Below are positions 7,311 through 16,079 of a stretch of DNA of 64,000 nucleotides, piece after piece. A program made the position numbers and the translations under genes. The stretch is from the NCBI GenBank assembly GCA_964433135.1, contig CAYSQW010000004.1:1-64000 (forward strand). The letters are read 5' to 3'. Position 1 is the stretch's first letter. The number at the start of each line of letters is the position of its first letter. The notes beneath the pieces were generated by a model, which saw only the letters and a program-made list of their open reading frames with translations, ran no database searches and was not told the origin of the DNA. This stretch comes from CAYSQW01 sp964433135. GTDB taxonomy: Bacteria; Acidobacteriota; Aminicenantia; Aminicenantales; Aminicenantaceae.

Positions 7311-8773
7311 AGCTTTTCCTTATAGGGGATGAGGATTTCAAAAGCGGAACCCGAGCCGCGTTTCGGAACGACTTTCATCGAGCCACCGTGCTGCTCGATG
7401 ATCTTGCGCGCATTTGCCAATCCGAGACCGATCCCGGAGGCCTTCATGGTGAAAAAAGGTTCAAAGATATTTTCCCAATCCGCTTCCGGAATCCCCCGTC
7501 CGTTATCCTCGATAAGAATACGCAGCCGACATTCGAGATCTTCTTCAACCATCCCCGCGGAAATGCGGATACGGCCGCCTTCTTCCACGGCATCGATGCT
7601 GTTGGATAGGATATTGAGGATAACCTGTCTCAGCCGATCTCCATCCACGGAAACGGCGGGGAGATCCCTCGGAAGATCCGTGACAAGATCAATTTTTTTC
7701 GTCTCCAGACGGTTGATGATCATCTTTACCGATTCTTCAAAAATCTGTTCCAGCTGGAAAAAATCGATATTGAGCTGAGCGCTGCGCGTATAATTCAACA
7801 TTTCTTTGACGAAGTTTTCTATCTGATGGATCCCGCGCTGTGAGAGATTGAGATGCTCCCGCTCCACTTCGCTGAGTTGGATGCTGTCGGAAATCTTTTG
7901 TATATTGAGCTTGACGGATGTCAGGGGATTTCTGATCTCATGTGCGATGCTCGCGGAAATACGCCCGATGGATGCCAGTTTTTCAGCCTGAAGCAGCTTC
8001 TTGTTGGCTTCTTCCATCCGGGTTCGCGTGCGCTTCAACTGGCGGCTCATATCGTTGAAACTTCGCGCCAGATCCCCGATCTCATCCGCCGAATCGATGG
8101 AAATCTGCTGGGAAAAATCCCCTCGGGAAATCTGCACCGTCCCTTCCACGAGCTTATTCAAAGGATTAGTGATCCGGCGGGCCAGCAGAGCCGCGCTTAC
8201 GACGCCAGCCAGCAGACCCACCAATCCGATAAGGATCAACATGAGACGGGTATTACGGATCACCTTCTGCATCTCTTCCATGGAGAGACCGATCTTGATC
8301 GATCCCCATCTTCGCGGAGTGCCGCCGGCGAAAATCGGGACCTCTATTTCCAGGATGGAGCGGATTCGACCGTTGATCGGGTCCTCATATCTTGTCTCCG
8401 CGATGTGGTGTTCACCCTCAAGAACATCGTCTCCCAGGTGACTCCGCTGGTAGATTTCGATATAATCGCGGATGCTTTCGTTCGCCACGAAAGGGCGGTT
8501 GTATCGGTCATAAAACACGACATAAAGAAGATGATTATCGATCTGATCTTCAATGCTCCTGCCCACACCCTCTTCATCCCAAAAAAGAAAGGGTTCAAGA
8601 TTCAGCTGTGCGATGTTTTGGGCGATAAGCACCCCGCGGCTCCTCTCGGCATTGAAAACGGCCTGCACCTCGCGTTTTTCGATCACGATCAGGATCATTC
8701 CCACCACAATAACGAGAAGAAAGATAACGGTGACCGTGAATCGCGTCCGCAGTTGCATCCGCATGAATTTCAT
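7307..8773 (-). CDS. Membrane sensor histidine kinase
   Basis: The 488-residue protein has two membrane helices (about 12-31 and 178-198) flanking a periplasmic sensor region of about 145 residues, then HAMP, a dimerisation domain with the phospho-accepting His in SIAHEIRNP near residue 275, and an ATPase domain (NILSNSIDA N-box, DNGRGIP, GIGLGLA). It phosphorylates the NtrC-type regulator encoded directly downstream with a four-base overlap. The solute-binding protein gene ends six bases upstream, so the binding protein may feed the sensor. The stimulus is not known. Confidence 0.93.
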   Translation of the reverse strand: MKFMRMQLRTRFTVTVIFLLVIVVGMILIVIEKREVQAVFNAERSRGVLIAQNIAQLNLEPFLFWDEEGVGRSIEDQIDNHLLYVVFYDRYNRPFVANESIRDYIEIYQRSHLGDDVLEGEHHIAETRYEDPINGRIRSILEIEVPIFAGGTPRRWGSIKIGLSMEEMQKVIRNTRLMLILIGLVGLLAGVVSAALLARRITNPLNKLVEGTVQISRGDFSQQISIDSADEIGDLARSFNDMSRQLKRTRTRMEEANKKLLQAEKLASIGRISASIAHEIRNPLTSVKLNIQKISDSIQLSEVEREHLNLSQRGIHQIENFVKEMLNYTRSAQLNIDFFQLEQIFEESVKMIINRLETKKIDLVTDLPRDLPAVSVDGDRLRQVILNILSNSIDAVEEGGRIRISAGMVEEDLECRLRILIEDNGRGIPEADWENIFEPFFTMKASGIGLGLANARKIIEQHGGSMKVVPKRGSGSAFEILIPYKEKL

Positions 8774-8779
8774 GATTCT

Positions 8780-10366
8780 TTATTTATCCAACCAAACCTT
8801 GCTCGCATCCAAATAATACAAACCCATCAACGGCACCTCGACCCCCCGCACATAAGGCTGCATCGCAATCCGATTGCGCTTGGTAAACAGGGGGACAGCA
8901 GGCGTATCCATAAGCAGAATCTCCTCGATACGGTGGAAATAATCGATCCGCTTGCTCCAGCTCCGCTCGACTTCGGCCCTCTTCAAGAGCTCGTCCAGCA
9001 AGGGATTGCCGTAGCGGCAGTGATTAAAAAGAGATTTCGAATGAAAAAGCGGCCGGACGATATTCTCCGCATCCGGTATATCCATTAAGCGTTCCAACAA
9101 GATCAGATAAGGCTGATCGAAGCCCGCAATCTCTTCCGGGGATTTATAATACTTGACACGCAGCCGGATACCGATATGTTCGAGCTGCGACCGGAGTTCA
9201 CGGAAAAACCTCAACCGCGATTCACTGCGCTGCTGAGGCAGAAGCAAGTTCAATACCGGAAAATTTTCCAGCAGTCCCTCTTCATCAAGCAGATGCCGCG
9301 CCTTTTCGGGAAAAAAGGTGACATCATCGCTTTCCGGAAAAAAGCCGGGCAAACGAGCGGGGATAAACACATCGGTGGATTCGTAGAGTTGTTGGGGTTC
9401 ATCTAGAGCTGTAGCGGCCCGGCCTTTATCCACGGCCCATGCAATCGCCTGCCGCACCCGAGGATTGTCGAGGGGGGAAAGGTGGCAGCTCAATCCCAAA
9501 TATATCTGATGTAACGGGCCTTCTTCATAAATCTGGAAAGGGGGCCGCAACAGCCGCTCGCTGACGACGGGGATGGAATCGATCTCCCCTCCCATGAAAT
9601 GATCGAGATTGAAGCGCGGACTATACTCCACGGCATCGACATAAGGGCGCCCTCCGAAATAATCATCATTTCTCGCGAGACGGATTCCTACGACTTCGAG
9701 CCGCGTGTCCCGAACCCAGGAATCGAATTTAAACGGACCGGTTCCCTGAGGACGACGAAAAAAGTTGCGCTCCCGGGCTGCTTCCTGAGGAAGGATCTTG
9801 CAGAAATGCATACTCATCAAATACAAGGCGGACACATAGGGAAGCGTCCACCGGATCTCGAACGTCGACTCATCGAGAACACGAAATCCCAGGACATTAT
9901 CCGCCGTTCCGTTTCGGAACTCTTCCGCTCCCTCCACCCTTGAAGCAAAAAACTGAAAGTATGGAGATCCGGTTTCCGGATCAATCACCCGTTCCAGCGA
10001 ATATTTCACATCCGCGGCCGTCAGTTTTTTTCCATTATGAAAGGTTACGCCTTTTCTCAGATAGAAGGTATATGTCTTGCCGTCGCGAGAGATTTCCCAA
10101 TATTCAGCCAGCGCGGGCAGAACATTCAGATTTTTATCCAGACGAACGAGTCCGTCATACAGCTGTTCAGAGATAAATATGAATGAATCCGGATGAACCG
10201 GGTCCAGTTGAACTCGAAATTTATCCGCCAGGGCTTTCAGCCTGAAAACTCCCCCGTATCGGGGCTTTTGCTTCTGGGAAAACCCCGTATCGGAAGAAAA
10301 GGCTAACAAAATCCAGAACAATACGAAGGCTATTCCTTTGCGAGAAACGCGATGCGGGATAAGCAT
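8780..10366 (-). CDS. Family 5 extracellular solute-binding protein
   Basis: The 528-residue protein carries a signal peptide (about residues 1-30) and the fold signatures of peptide/nickel-type ABC binding proteins (YDGLVRLDKNLNVLPALAE, GTGPFKF). No permease or ATPase gene is nearby, and the next genes are a kinase and its regulator. It may therefore act as a periplasmic ligand sensor for the kinase rather than in import. The start at 10366 has an AAGGAA ribosome site and a proper signal peptide; the longer frame does not. Expression is likely from the sigma-54 promoter 49 bases upstream, so the operon is self-regulated. Confidence 0.85.
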   Translation of the reverse strand: MLIPHRVSRKGIAFVLFWILLAFSSDTGFSQKQKPRYGGVFRLKALADKFRVQLDPVHPDSFIFISEQLYDGLVRLDKNLNVLPALAEYWEISRDGKTYTFYLRKGVTFHNGKKLTAADVKYSLERVIDPETGSPYFQFFASRVEGAEEFRNGTADNVLGFRVLDESTFEIRWTLPYVSALYLMSMHFCKILPQEAARERNFFRRPQGTGPFKFDSWVRDTRLEVVGIRLARNDDYFGGRPYVDAVEYSPRFNLDHFMGGEIDSIPVVSERLLRPPFQIYEEGPLHQIYLGLSCHLSPLDNPRVRQAIAWAVDKGRAATALDEPQQLYESTDVFIPARLPGFFPESDDVTFFPEKARHLLDEEGLLENFPVLNLLLPQQRSESRLRFFRELRSQLEHIGIRLRVKYYKSPEEIAGFDQPYLILLERLMDIPDAENIVRPLFHSKSLFNHCRYGNPLLDELLKRAEVERSWSKRIDYFHRIEEILLMDTPAVPLFTKRNRIAMQPYVRGVEVPLMGLYYLDASKVWLDK

Positions 10367-10414
10367 GGTTCCTTTTTTATCTTTTATAAAAATTTTTCCC
10401 GAGGCAATATAACG

Positions 10415-10429
10415 GCAATATTTATGCCA
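10415..10429 (-). promoter_or_regulatory. Sigma-54 (-24/-12) promoter P2 of the SBP-kinase-regulator operon
   Basis: Minus strand reads CTGGCATA-AATA-TTGCC with GG and GC ten bases apart. Transcription would begin near 10403, giving a leader of about 37 bases to the ATG at 10366. The palindrome at 10492-10508 lies about 70 bp upstream. Confidence 0.8.
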
Positions 10430-10491
10430 GATCCCTTTCTCGAGGAAAAGCCCCTTCTGAACGCTGGTCTGGACGGTTTTCCGCAATGGAC

Positions 10492-10508
10492 TGTAAACTT
10501 TCTTTACA
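10492..10508. promoter_or_regulatory. Upstream activator palindrome TGTAAA-N5-TTTACA (P2)
   Basis: TGTAAACTTTCTTTACA is a perfect 6+6 inverted repeat with the same half-sites and spacer length as the one at 3145-3161, although the spacer sequence differs. That pattern is expected for a protein binding site rather than a chance copy. Confidence 0.72.
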
Positions 10509-10588
10509 TTTCCGACTCAATGGATATCGGAGCCTCCGCTGCGTAATTCCGGAATATTTTTCCTGTTCTCGTGAGATTCACTCCATGA

Positions 10589-11842
10589 TCACGAATTCGC
10601 CGCCGTCTCAATGACCTGCTTGAAAACCCGGATCAGATTACCTCCCCAGATTTTACGGATATCTTCTTCCGAATACCCCCGGCGTATCAACTCCGCCGTA
10701 ATATTTGTCATCTCACTGACATCGATACAGCCCTCGATACCGCCGCCGCCGTCGAAATCGGTCCCGATTCCCACATGATCGATCCCGATAAGATTTACGA
10801 CATGATCGATGTGATCCCCCGCGTCCTGGACATTCGCTTTGACTCCGGGGTATTTGCGCATGAATTCCCGGTATTCATCACGTATTTTCTTTTGCACGGC
10901 TTCATCCGGATTTTCACCCATCCCGCTGTATTCTCGGCGAAGCTCGGCCATGGCCCGATCCCGTTCCGGATCGGGAACATCCGGCTTGAGAAAAGAGCTG
11001 AGGATACAGATCTGAATGACGCCGTTGTTTTCCGCCAAGGCTTCAAGCTGTTCATCGCTCAGATTTCGAGGGTGATCGCACAGAGCACGCGCGCTCGAAT
11101 GAGACGCGATCACCGGGGCTCTGCTCGTTTCCAATACATCAAAAAATGATTTTTCGGAAATATGCGACACATCCACCATGATACCCAAACGATTGCATTC
11201 GGCTACGACTTCGCCGCCAAATCCACTCAATCCCCGGTCTTCCGAATCGGCCCGGTCGGTGGAAGAATCGCAGATTTGATTATCGCTGGAATGGGAAAGG
11301 GTTATATAGCGTACGCCTTTGTTATAGAACTTCTGGACCAATCCAAGGTCTTCCCCTATAGGATAACCGTTTTCCATTCCGATAAAAGCCGCTCTCCGCC
11401 CTTCTTTTTCCAAGCGATAAGCATCTTCCGGAGTCGTAGCCAATCCCACCAACTCCGGAAAATCCATGCACATTCCATGAATGGCGTCGATCAGCCGGAA
11501 TGCACGCTCACGGGCTTTTCCGTAACCTTTCCGCGTCAGGGGACCCTGCCCCACAAACGCGGCGAAAAATTCGGCATCGAGCCCGCCCTCTTTCATTCGG
11601 GGAAGGTCGATTTTTCCTTGCCGGTCTTCCCCCAGACCGTGATGCCGACTCATGTCGTAATCGCCCCGCAAGAGCATCATCGGGGTATCGCAGTGCGTAT
11701 CGATCGTCAACACTCTGTCATGGATATCCGAAGCTCTCCGTACCGCTTCTTCTCCTCCACCATTCCGATTGGAACACGAAGCCAGGATCCAGATCGCGAG
11801 GAAGAGGATTCCCCCGATTGAAAACAATCCTTTCATTTTCAT
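10589..11842 (-). CDS. Peptidase M19 (membrane dipeptidase family) lipoprotein
   Basis: The 417-residue protein is a zinc dipeptidase of the renal dipeptidase family, cutting dipeptides outside the cytoplasm. A lipoprotein signal ends at LASC near residue 23. The metal motif THCDTP is near residue 50, with VDVSHISEK and VIASHSSARALC further on, and GIGTDFDGGGG near the end. Length is typical. The ATG at 11842 follows AAGGAG by five bases. It is 36 bases downstream of the diheme lipoprotein gene and probably co-transcribed with it. Confidence 0.92.
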   Translation of the reverse strand: MKMKGLFSIGGILFLAIWILASCSNRNGGGEEAVRRASDIHDRVLTIDTHCDTPMMLLRGDYDMSRHHGLGEDRQGKIDLPRMKEGGLDAEFFAAFVGQGPLTRKGYGKARERAFRLIDAIHGMCMDFPELVGLATTPEDAYRLEKEGRRAAFIGMENGYPIGEDLGLVQKFYNKGVRYITLSHSSDNQICDSSTDRADSEDRGLSGFGGEVVAECNRLGIMVDVSHISEKSFFDVLETSRAPVIASHSSARALCDHPRNLSDEQLEALAENNGVIQICILSSFLKPDVPDPERDRAMAELRREYSGMGENPDEAVQKKIRDEYREFMRKYPGVKANVQDAGDHIDHVVNLIGIDHVGIGTDFDGGGGIEGCIDVSEMTNITAELIRRGYSEEDIRKIWGGNLIRVFKQVIETAANS

Positions 11843-11878
11843 TGCATCTCCTTCAATTTTACAAAATCACGGTCGGAT

Positions 11879-14011
11879 TCACTTCTTCCTGATCACAGCT
11901 TTTCCGCCTATGATGGGACTGTAGCGGGTTTCAAAAGTACCGCCTCGGCTGACATGTCCCTCGGCCTTTTCCGGCTCACTGTCGATATCCACAACCCGAC
12001 CCAGATCATCCACGGGTTCTCCCTCGGCATTAACTCTCACGATTCCTGTCGGCGTCTTTCCGATCCCGTCCTCATCCCAGGGACGGCTTTCTATAATCTC
12101 ACCCGAAGGAATGATTCGCCCCTCTCCATTTTCAACACTCCCATCGGATCGGAACGTAAACGGCACGGCATCGGGTTGAGAGCCGAAAACATTTTTGCCC
12201 AGATTGAAGCTCTGATCCAAAACGATCCGACGGTAGCCGGCGATGTTGCTCCGCATGGTTTTTTCGAAAGGATAGAAAACACCACCTTTTATAAAATCTT
12301 GATCCGTCCGCTCACAACGATAGAGATAGGCACGGGATCGGGCATAATGCCGCATGATCGCGGCGCGTTCACGTAAAACGACTTCCCGTTCGGCACGAGG
12401 CGCGGTTTTCAGTCCGTCGTCATCGAATATCTCGTCCAGCGAATACCGACATCCCAATTCACGCCGCAGATCACGTTCCTCGGCATGTCGGACCAATTCC
12501 GCCTTGATCTCGGCCGGCATGACGCCGAACAGATCGGCCCCGACCACGCTGGAGAAGAAATATTCCATTTCACCGGTTTTGTTTTTCGCATTGAAATAAT
12601 CTCTCAGGCGGGTCAATCCGGGCGAACTCTCCCGGTATTCTCCATAATCCATTTCCCTCCACCCCAGCTCATCGGGAAGCTTGCGCTGGAACGACCATAC
12701 CGCATCAATGGTATTGCCGACATGTGAATGACACCCCAGACACTGCAGCAGCTCTTCCGTCGTCTGAGGACGCAGCCGGCCGCGGCGGTCCTCGATAAAC
12801 GCCGCCAGGATCCAGCCGGCATCATTATCGATCCATCCATGCCCTTCCCATCCCACAACAGAAGGGAATTCAAGCTCGGGCTCTCCAATATCGGAAAGGC
12901 CCACATCTTTCCATTTGACCATATAGCGAATCTCCTTAACCCGTTTGGAACGGGTACCAGGAAATTCGAAATCCACATCCCCGCCCGGGGCGACGCCGTT
13001 CAATTCCTTTCCCATTTCCCCATCGGCCCGCAGATCGACATAATGCAGGGGATGGGCAAATTCAGTCTGGACAGGGTAAAATCCTTTCTTGATCGGAATA
13101 TGCCGGGCATCGCCGAGATACGTTTTTCGAACCATGTTCAGGTTTTTGATATTGGTTTCGACAAGATCCAGGTTTCGCTTATAAATCTCCAAGTCCGGTT
13201 TTCCATCCAATGTCATGAATTCATGCGAAAGACGGATATATATTCCGCTGACCGAACCCGTCAACGGCGTGAACAGGGCATAGGGAAAGAAATTCACCGC
13301 TCGCCACCCCGTGTATCCGTTATCTCGACGACGAACGAAACCTTCCTGATCGATATAGCCGTGACTCCCGTTCCCCGTGGGACTCGAGGCCTCATAGGGA
13401 AAGAGGTTGTCAGGATCCAACGCGGGAAAAAGCTGAAACCTCTTATCCGGACAAGAGACGTTGTCCCAGGATTCGTCTCCATCGGGTCGAGACCGGCGAT
13501 AGGCTTCTCTCCAGTTGTCGGTTGCGACATATTCCAGATTTCCGGGATCGGTCGGCTGAGGAATCGTCAGGCCTTCCTGCTGTAACCGTTCGATAATTTC
13601 TTGAGGATGGATGATATTCCGCCAGTTTACCCGATTGAGATTGGGAGAAGGAAAGCTGTACAATATCTGGTCCTCACCCAGGGGAAACGCATTACCGTGT
13701 TTTTCCTCCGCCAAATAATTGGTATGACAATACTGGCATGCGTTTTGAGTTCCATAACCGGTTTCAATCCAGCACTGAGGGGGAATGGCCGGATCCTCAT
13801 TGTAGCTCGGTTTATAAGGAGCTCCGGTTTTCTCCCTGAATTCGGTGGGCGCTATGCCTTTGGCGATGTTCTCATAGGGAATGATATCCGCCTCAAGACC
13901 GGCGACATAGGCAAATTCCTCCAGCCTACTATCCACCGGCGGCTCGGCGGGCCCGCAGCAAATCATCCCCCCTAATATCATGACGCTTGCACAGAAAATA
14001 ATTCTTCTCAT
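11879..14011 (-). CDS. Large diheme c-type cytochrome-like lipoprotein
   Basis: The 710-residue protein has a lipoprotein signal (GGMICC near residue 19) and two CXXCH heme-binding motifs, CQYCH near residue 95 and CLGCH near residue 450. The long stretches between them have no domain I recognise. It is probably an extracytoplasmic electron carrier or redox enzyme tethered to a membrane. Being so large with only two hemes is unusual; a heme-dependent enzyme domain cannot be excluded. The M19 dipeptidase gene follows closely on the same strand. Confidence 0.75.
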   Translation of the reverse strand: MRRIIFCASVMILGGMICCGPAEPPVDSRLEEFAYVAGLEADIIPYENIAKGIAPTEFREKTGAPYKPSYNEDPAIPPQCWIETGYGTQNACQYCHTNYLAEEKHGNAFPLGEDQILYSFPSPNLNRVNWRNIIHPQEIIERLQQEGLTIPQPTDPGNLEYVATDNWREAYRRSRPDGDESWDNVSCPDKRFQLFPALDPDNLFPYEASSPTGNGSHGYIDQEGFVRRRDNGYTGWRAVNFFPYALFTPLTGSVSGIYIRLSHEFMTLDGKPDLEIYKRNLDLVETNIKNLNMVRKTYLGDARHIPIKKGFYPVQTEFAHPLHYVDLRADGEMGKELNGVAPGGDVDFEFPGTRSKRVKEIRYMVKWKDVGLSDIGEPELEFPSVVGWEGHGWIDNDAGWILAAFIEDRRGRLRPQTTEELLQCLGCHSHVGNTIDAVWSFQRKLPDELGWREMDYGEYRESSPGLTRLRDYFNAKNKTGEMEYFFSSVVGADLFGVMPAEIKAELVRHAEERDLRRELGCRYSLDEIFDDDGLKTAPRAEREVVLRERAAIMRHYARSRAYLYRCERTDQDFIKGGVFYPFEKTMRSNIAGYRRIVLDQSFNLGKNVFGSQPDAVPFTFRSDGSVENGEGRIIPSGEIIESRPWDEDGIGKTPTGIVRVNAEGEPVDDLGRVVDIDSEPEKAEGHVSRGGTFETRYSPIIGGKAVIRKK

Positions 14012-14089
14012 GTCGCCTCCCTGGTTGCGTGTCTCCGGGTGAATCTTTGTACCCCGCCCTTCAGTTCGTTCCCGGATTCGGAAACGCGT

Positions 14090-14611
14090 TTAAAATTTCC
14101 CGTCCATCTGGAATTCGGCACCGCTCAGCCAGAAACCCGATTTGGTTACCGAGTCGAGCTGCGCCTGCAGCAGATCGTAATGAAATTTTTCCTCTTCGCT
14201 GATTTCACGAAATATTTTTTTAGCGACGGGATCATCAGCCGCTCTGGCGGCTTCGTCAAAAAACCGGATGGCGTTCTGCTCCAATTCCATTCCGATCCGA
14301 AGCGCTTCCACTTCCCCTTTGCTTTCTTCCCGCCGCATGCCGCGTCTCAGCTTTCCAATAAGGGGAGCCTCGCCTTTGACGTCTTGAGCTCGAACATATT
14401 CTTTCCAATCCTCACGTTTGAGTATCCGACTGAACAGATCCGCAAATGTATCCAAATGTCGAGTTTCTTCCTGAGCCAGAAAAGTGAACATCTTCTTGCC
14501 GCGTTCATGCTCGGTGATCTCCGCTGCATGGTTGAAGAACTTGCGCCCGTCGATTTCCAACCGGATCGCCCCTTTGATGGCCTCTTCCACCTGACGACTT
14601 AATTTTTCCAT
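14090..14611 (-). CDS. Rubrerythrin-like ferritin-family protein
   Basis: The 173-residue four-helix protein has the diiron ligand pattern of the rubrerythrin group: EIDGRKFF in helix 1, EETRH in helix 2, ELEQNAIRFF in helix 3 and EEEKFH in helix 4. The C-terminal rubredoxin domain of true rubrerythrin is absent. Such proteins deal with peroxide or iron in anaerobes. A strong AGGAGG ribosome site precedes the ATG. It stands alone. Confidence 0.87.
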   Translation of the reverse strand: MEKLSRQVEEAIKGAIRLEIDGRKFFNHAAEITEHERGKKMFTFLAQEETRHLDTFADLFSRILKREDWKEYVRAQDVKGEAPLIGKLRRGMRREESKGEVEALRIGMELEQNAIRFFDEAARAADDPVAKKIFREISEEEKFHYDLLQAQLDSVTKSGFWLSGAEFQMDGKF

Positions 14612-14760
14612 CTGATTCCTCCTGTTTGAAATGGGTCAATCATAATATGAAGCCGAAACTTCCCGCGGTCGCCGTGACGCCCCTAAATAAAGTCCCGCCC
14701 TTGACTCACCCGCGGCCTTATCAAATTGGAAATAATGCCGTTCAATCAGATATAATCGCA

Positions 14761-15003
14761 TTATTTTAAACCATTTTTATGCCTATTATTGTGCCTGCTT
14801 CCAAGTTTCAATGAACCGTACCGCCCGCGCGGCCATCCTCTCAGCAGCTCTTTTTCCGACCTCTCCATCCTCACCAATTCCGGTTTAAGGTACAGCATCA
14901 ATGAAGTCTCTCCGATCCCCGCATGCCAATCAAAGGGGGCTTCTTCCTCGCTCTCGACTGAAAACGGCGCTCCGATCCCGCTTCGATAAGCGCTCCTGTT
15001 CAT
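14761..15003 (-). pseudogene. Creatininase-family fragment
   Basis: The 80-residue frame contains one clear family signature, DWHAGIGETSLMLYL followed by KPELVRM, matching the HAG-x-x-ETS metal/substrate motif of creatininase (creatinine amidohydrolase) family proteins. That motif lies mid-protein in enzymes of about 250 residues; the N-terminal half is missing and the part after it does not look like the family. It nevertheless has a very good ribosome site (AAAGGAGG, five bases before ATG). It is most likely the remnant of a deleted gene; a small expressed derivative is possible. Confidence 0.5.
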
Positions 15004-15095
15004 GGAAGCCTCCTTTATTTCAAGAAGATTTCTCTTTCAGATATTTCACGATTTGTCGACGTCAAAGAAAAAGGTTCCGGATTCAGCTTGACGGA

Positions 15096-16079
15096 TCAAA
15101 TCCGAATCCTGATTCCCAGCCGAATAGAAAAACCGTTCAAATTGATGACGGCGCGCCGGCTGTCCGAGGCCGGTTTGTCGGCAAAAACTCCGAGGCCGGA
15201 ATAACGGCCGCCCGTAACGGCGTCTTCATAGCTGTAAAACCAAAGCGAGCCGGATTCCATCTCCTCTTCACTGCCGGAAGCGGTTTGAGCTTCCAGTCCC
15301 TCTTCCTGATAAAATTCCTCCCATTCCCATCGATCGGAATAATCACCCTTCCAGTTTTGAAACCGGACTCCCCGGTAATTCAACTCCGCTAACAGACACA
15401 AGCTCGGCGATAATGGGAAATCCAATCCGAGTCCGCCCTGAAATCCAAAAGCGTACGCTTTCGACGTTTCCTGGATCGAACCGGTATAGGAAAATTCATA
15501 GAGATCATTCAGATAATACCAGCTCTCTCCCCGGATAGAGGTATCACTGATGTAATCATCCGTATATTTGATCCGCGCACAGTAATACCCCATACCCGCC
15601 TGGAGATAGAAAGAAGCCCGGCGGCCCACGGGAAAGTAATAATAAAGATTCACCATGATCGGAACGGAGCTTAGTTGGAAGGAGGTCTCGGACTCATACG
15701 CCATGGTCTCATTATCGGTCCCCCACCAATATTCCGTCACCACATCGCTGTTGATGACTCCCGATCCCCGGCTGGAACGGGAAAGGGCTTCGATCCCGAA
15801 CCCCACCGCCAGGTGAGGCGTCCAACGCATCAACAGTTCCGCGCGAAAATCCATCACGCCACGGATTTCATCGAGTGAAAACCGGGCATCCGTTCCATCC
15901 AAACGCCCATAATCTCCATACTGTTGTTGAAATCCCGTAATCGCATCGTTGATATCACCGGCATCGATAAAGGAATAGCCGCCGATCGCCTTCAGGCTGA
16001 ATTCGATTTGAGCATAGGCCGGGGCAATCGCCAGACACAGAATTCCGGCAAAAAACGTCAACCTCCTGGATCGTTTCAT
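15096..16079 (-). CDS. Outer-membrane beta-barrel protein
   Basis: The 327-residue protein starts with a signal peptide cut after AYAQ and shows alternating amphipathic strands with many Tyr/Trp/Phe residues, ending in a strand (FSIRLGIRIRI) typical of outer-membrane barrels. It resembles the small OmpW/porin-like barrel class, but I cannot assign a substrate. Its start overlaps the stop of the upstream acyltransferase gene by four bases, so the two form an operon. Confidence 0.72.
   Translation of the reverse strand: MKRSRRLTFFAGILCLAIAPAYAQIEFSLKAIGGYSFIDAGDINDAITGFQQQYGDYGRLDGTDARFSLDEIRGVMDFRAELLMRWTPHLAVGFGIEALSRSSRGSGVINSDVVTEYWWGTDNETMAYESETSFQLSSVPIMVNLYYYFPVGRRASFYLQAGMGYYCARIKYTDDYISDTSIRGESWYYLNDLYEFSYTGSIQETSKAYAFGFQGGLGLDFPLSPSLCLLAELNYRGVRFQNWKGDYSDRWEWEEFYQEEGLEAQTASGSEEEMESGSLWFYSYEDAVTGGRYSGLGVFADKPASDSRRAVINLNGFSIRLGIRIRI

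Noticed and set aside
13734..13749. TGGCATG-CGTT-TTGA on the plus strand
   Set aside because: It lies inside the diheme lipoprotein gene, points against it, lacks the GC of -12, and has no gene to serve.
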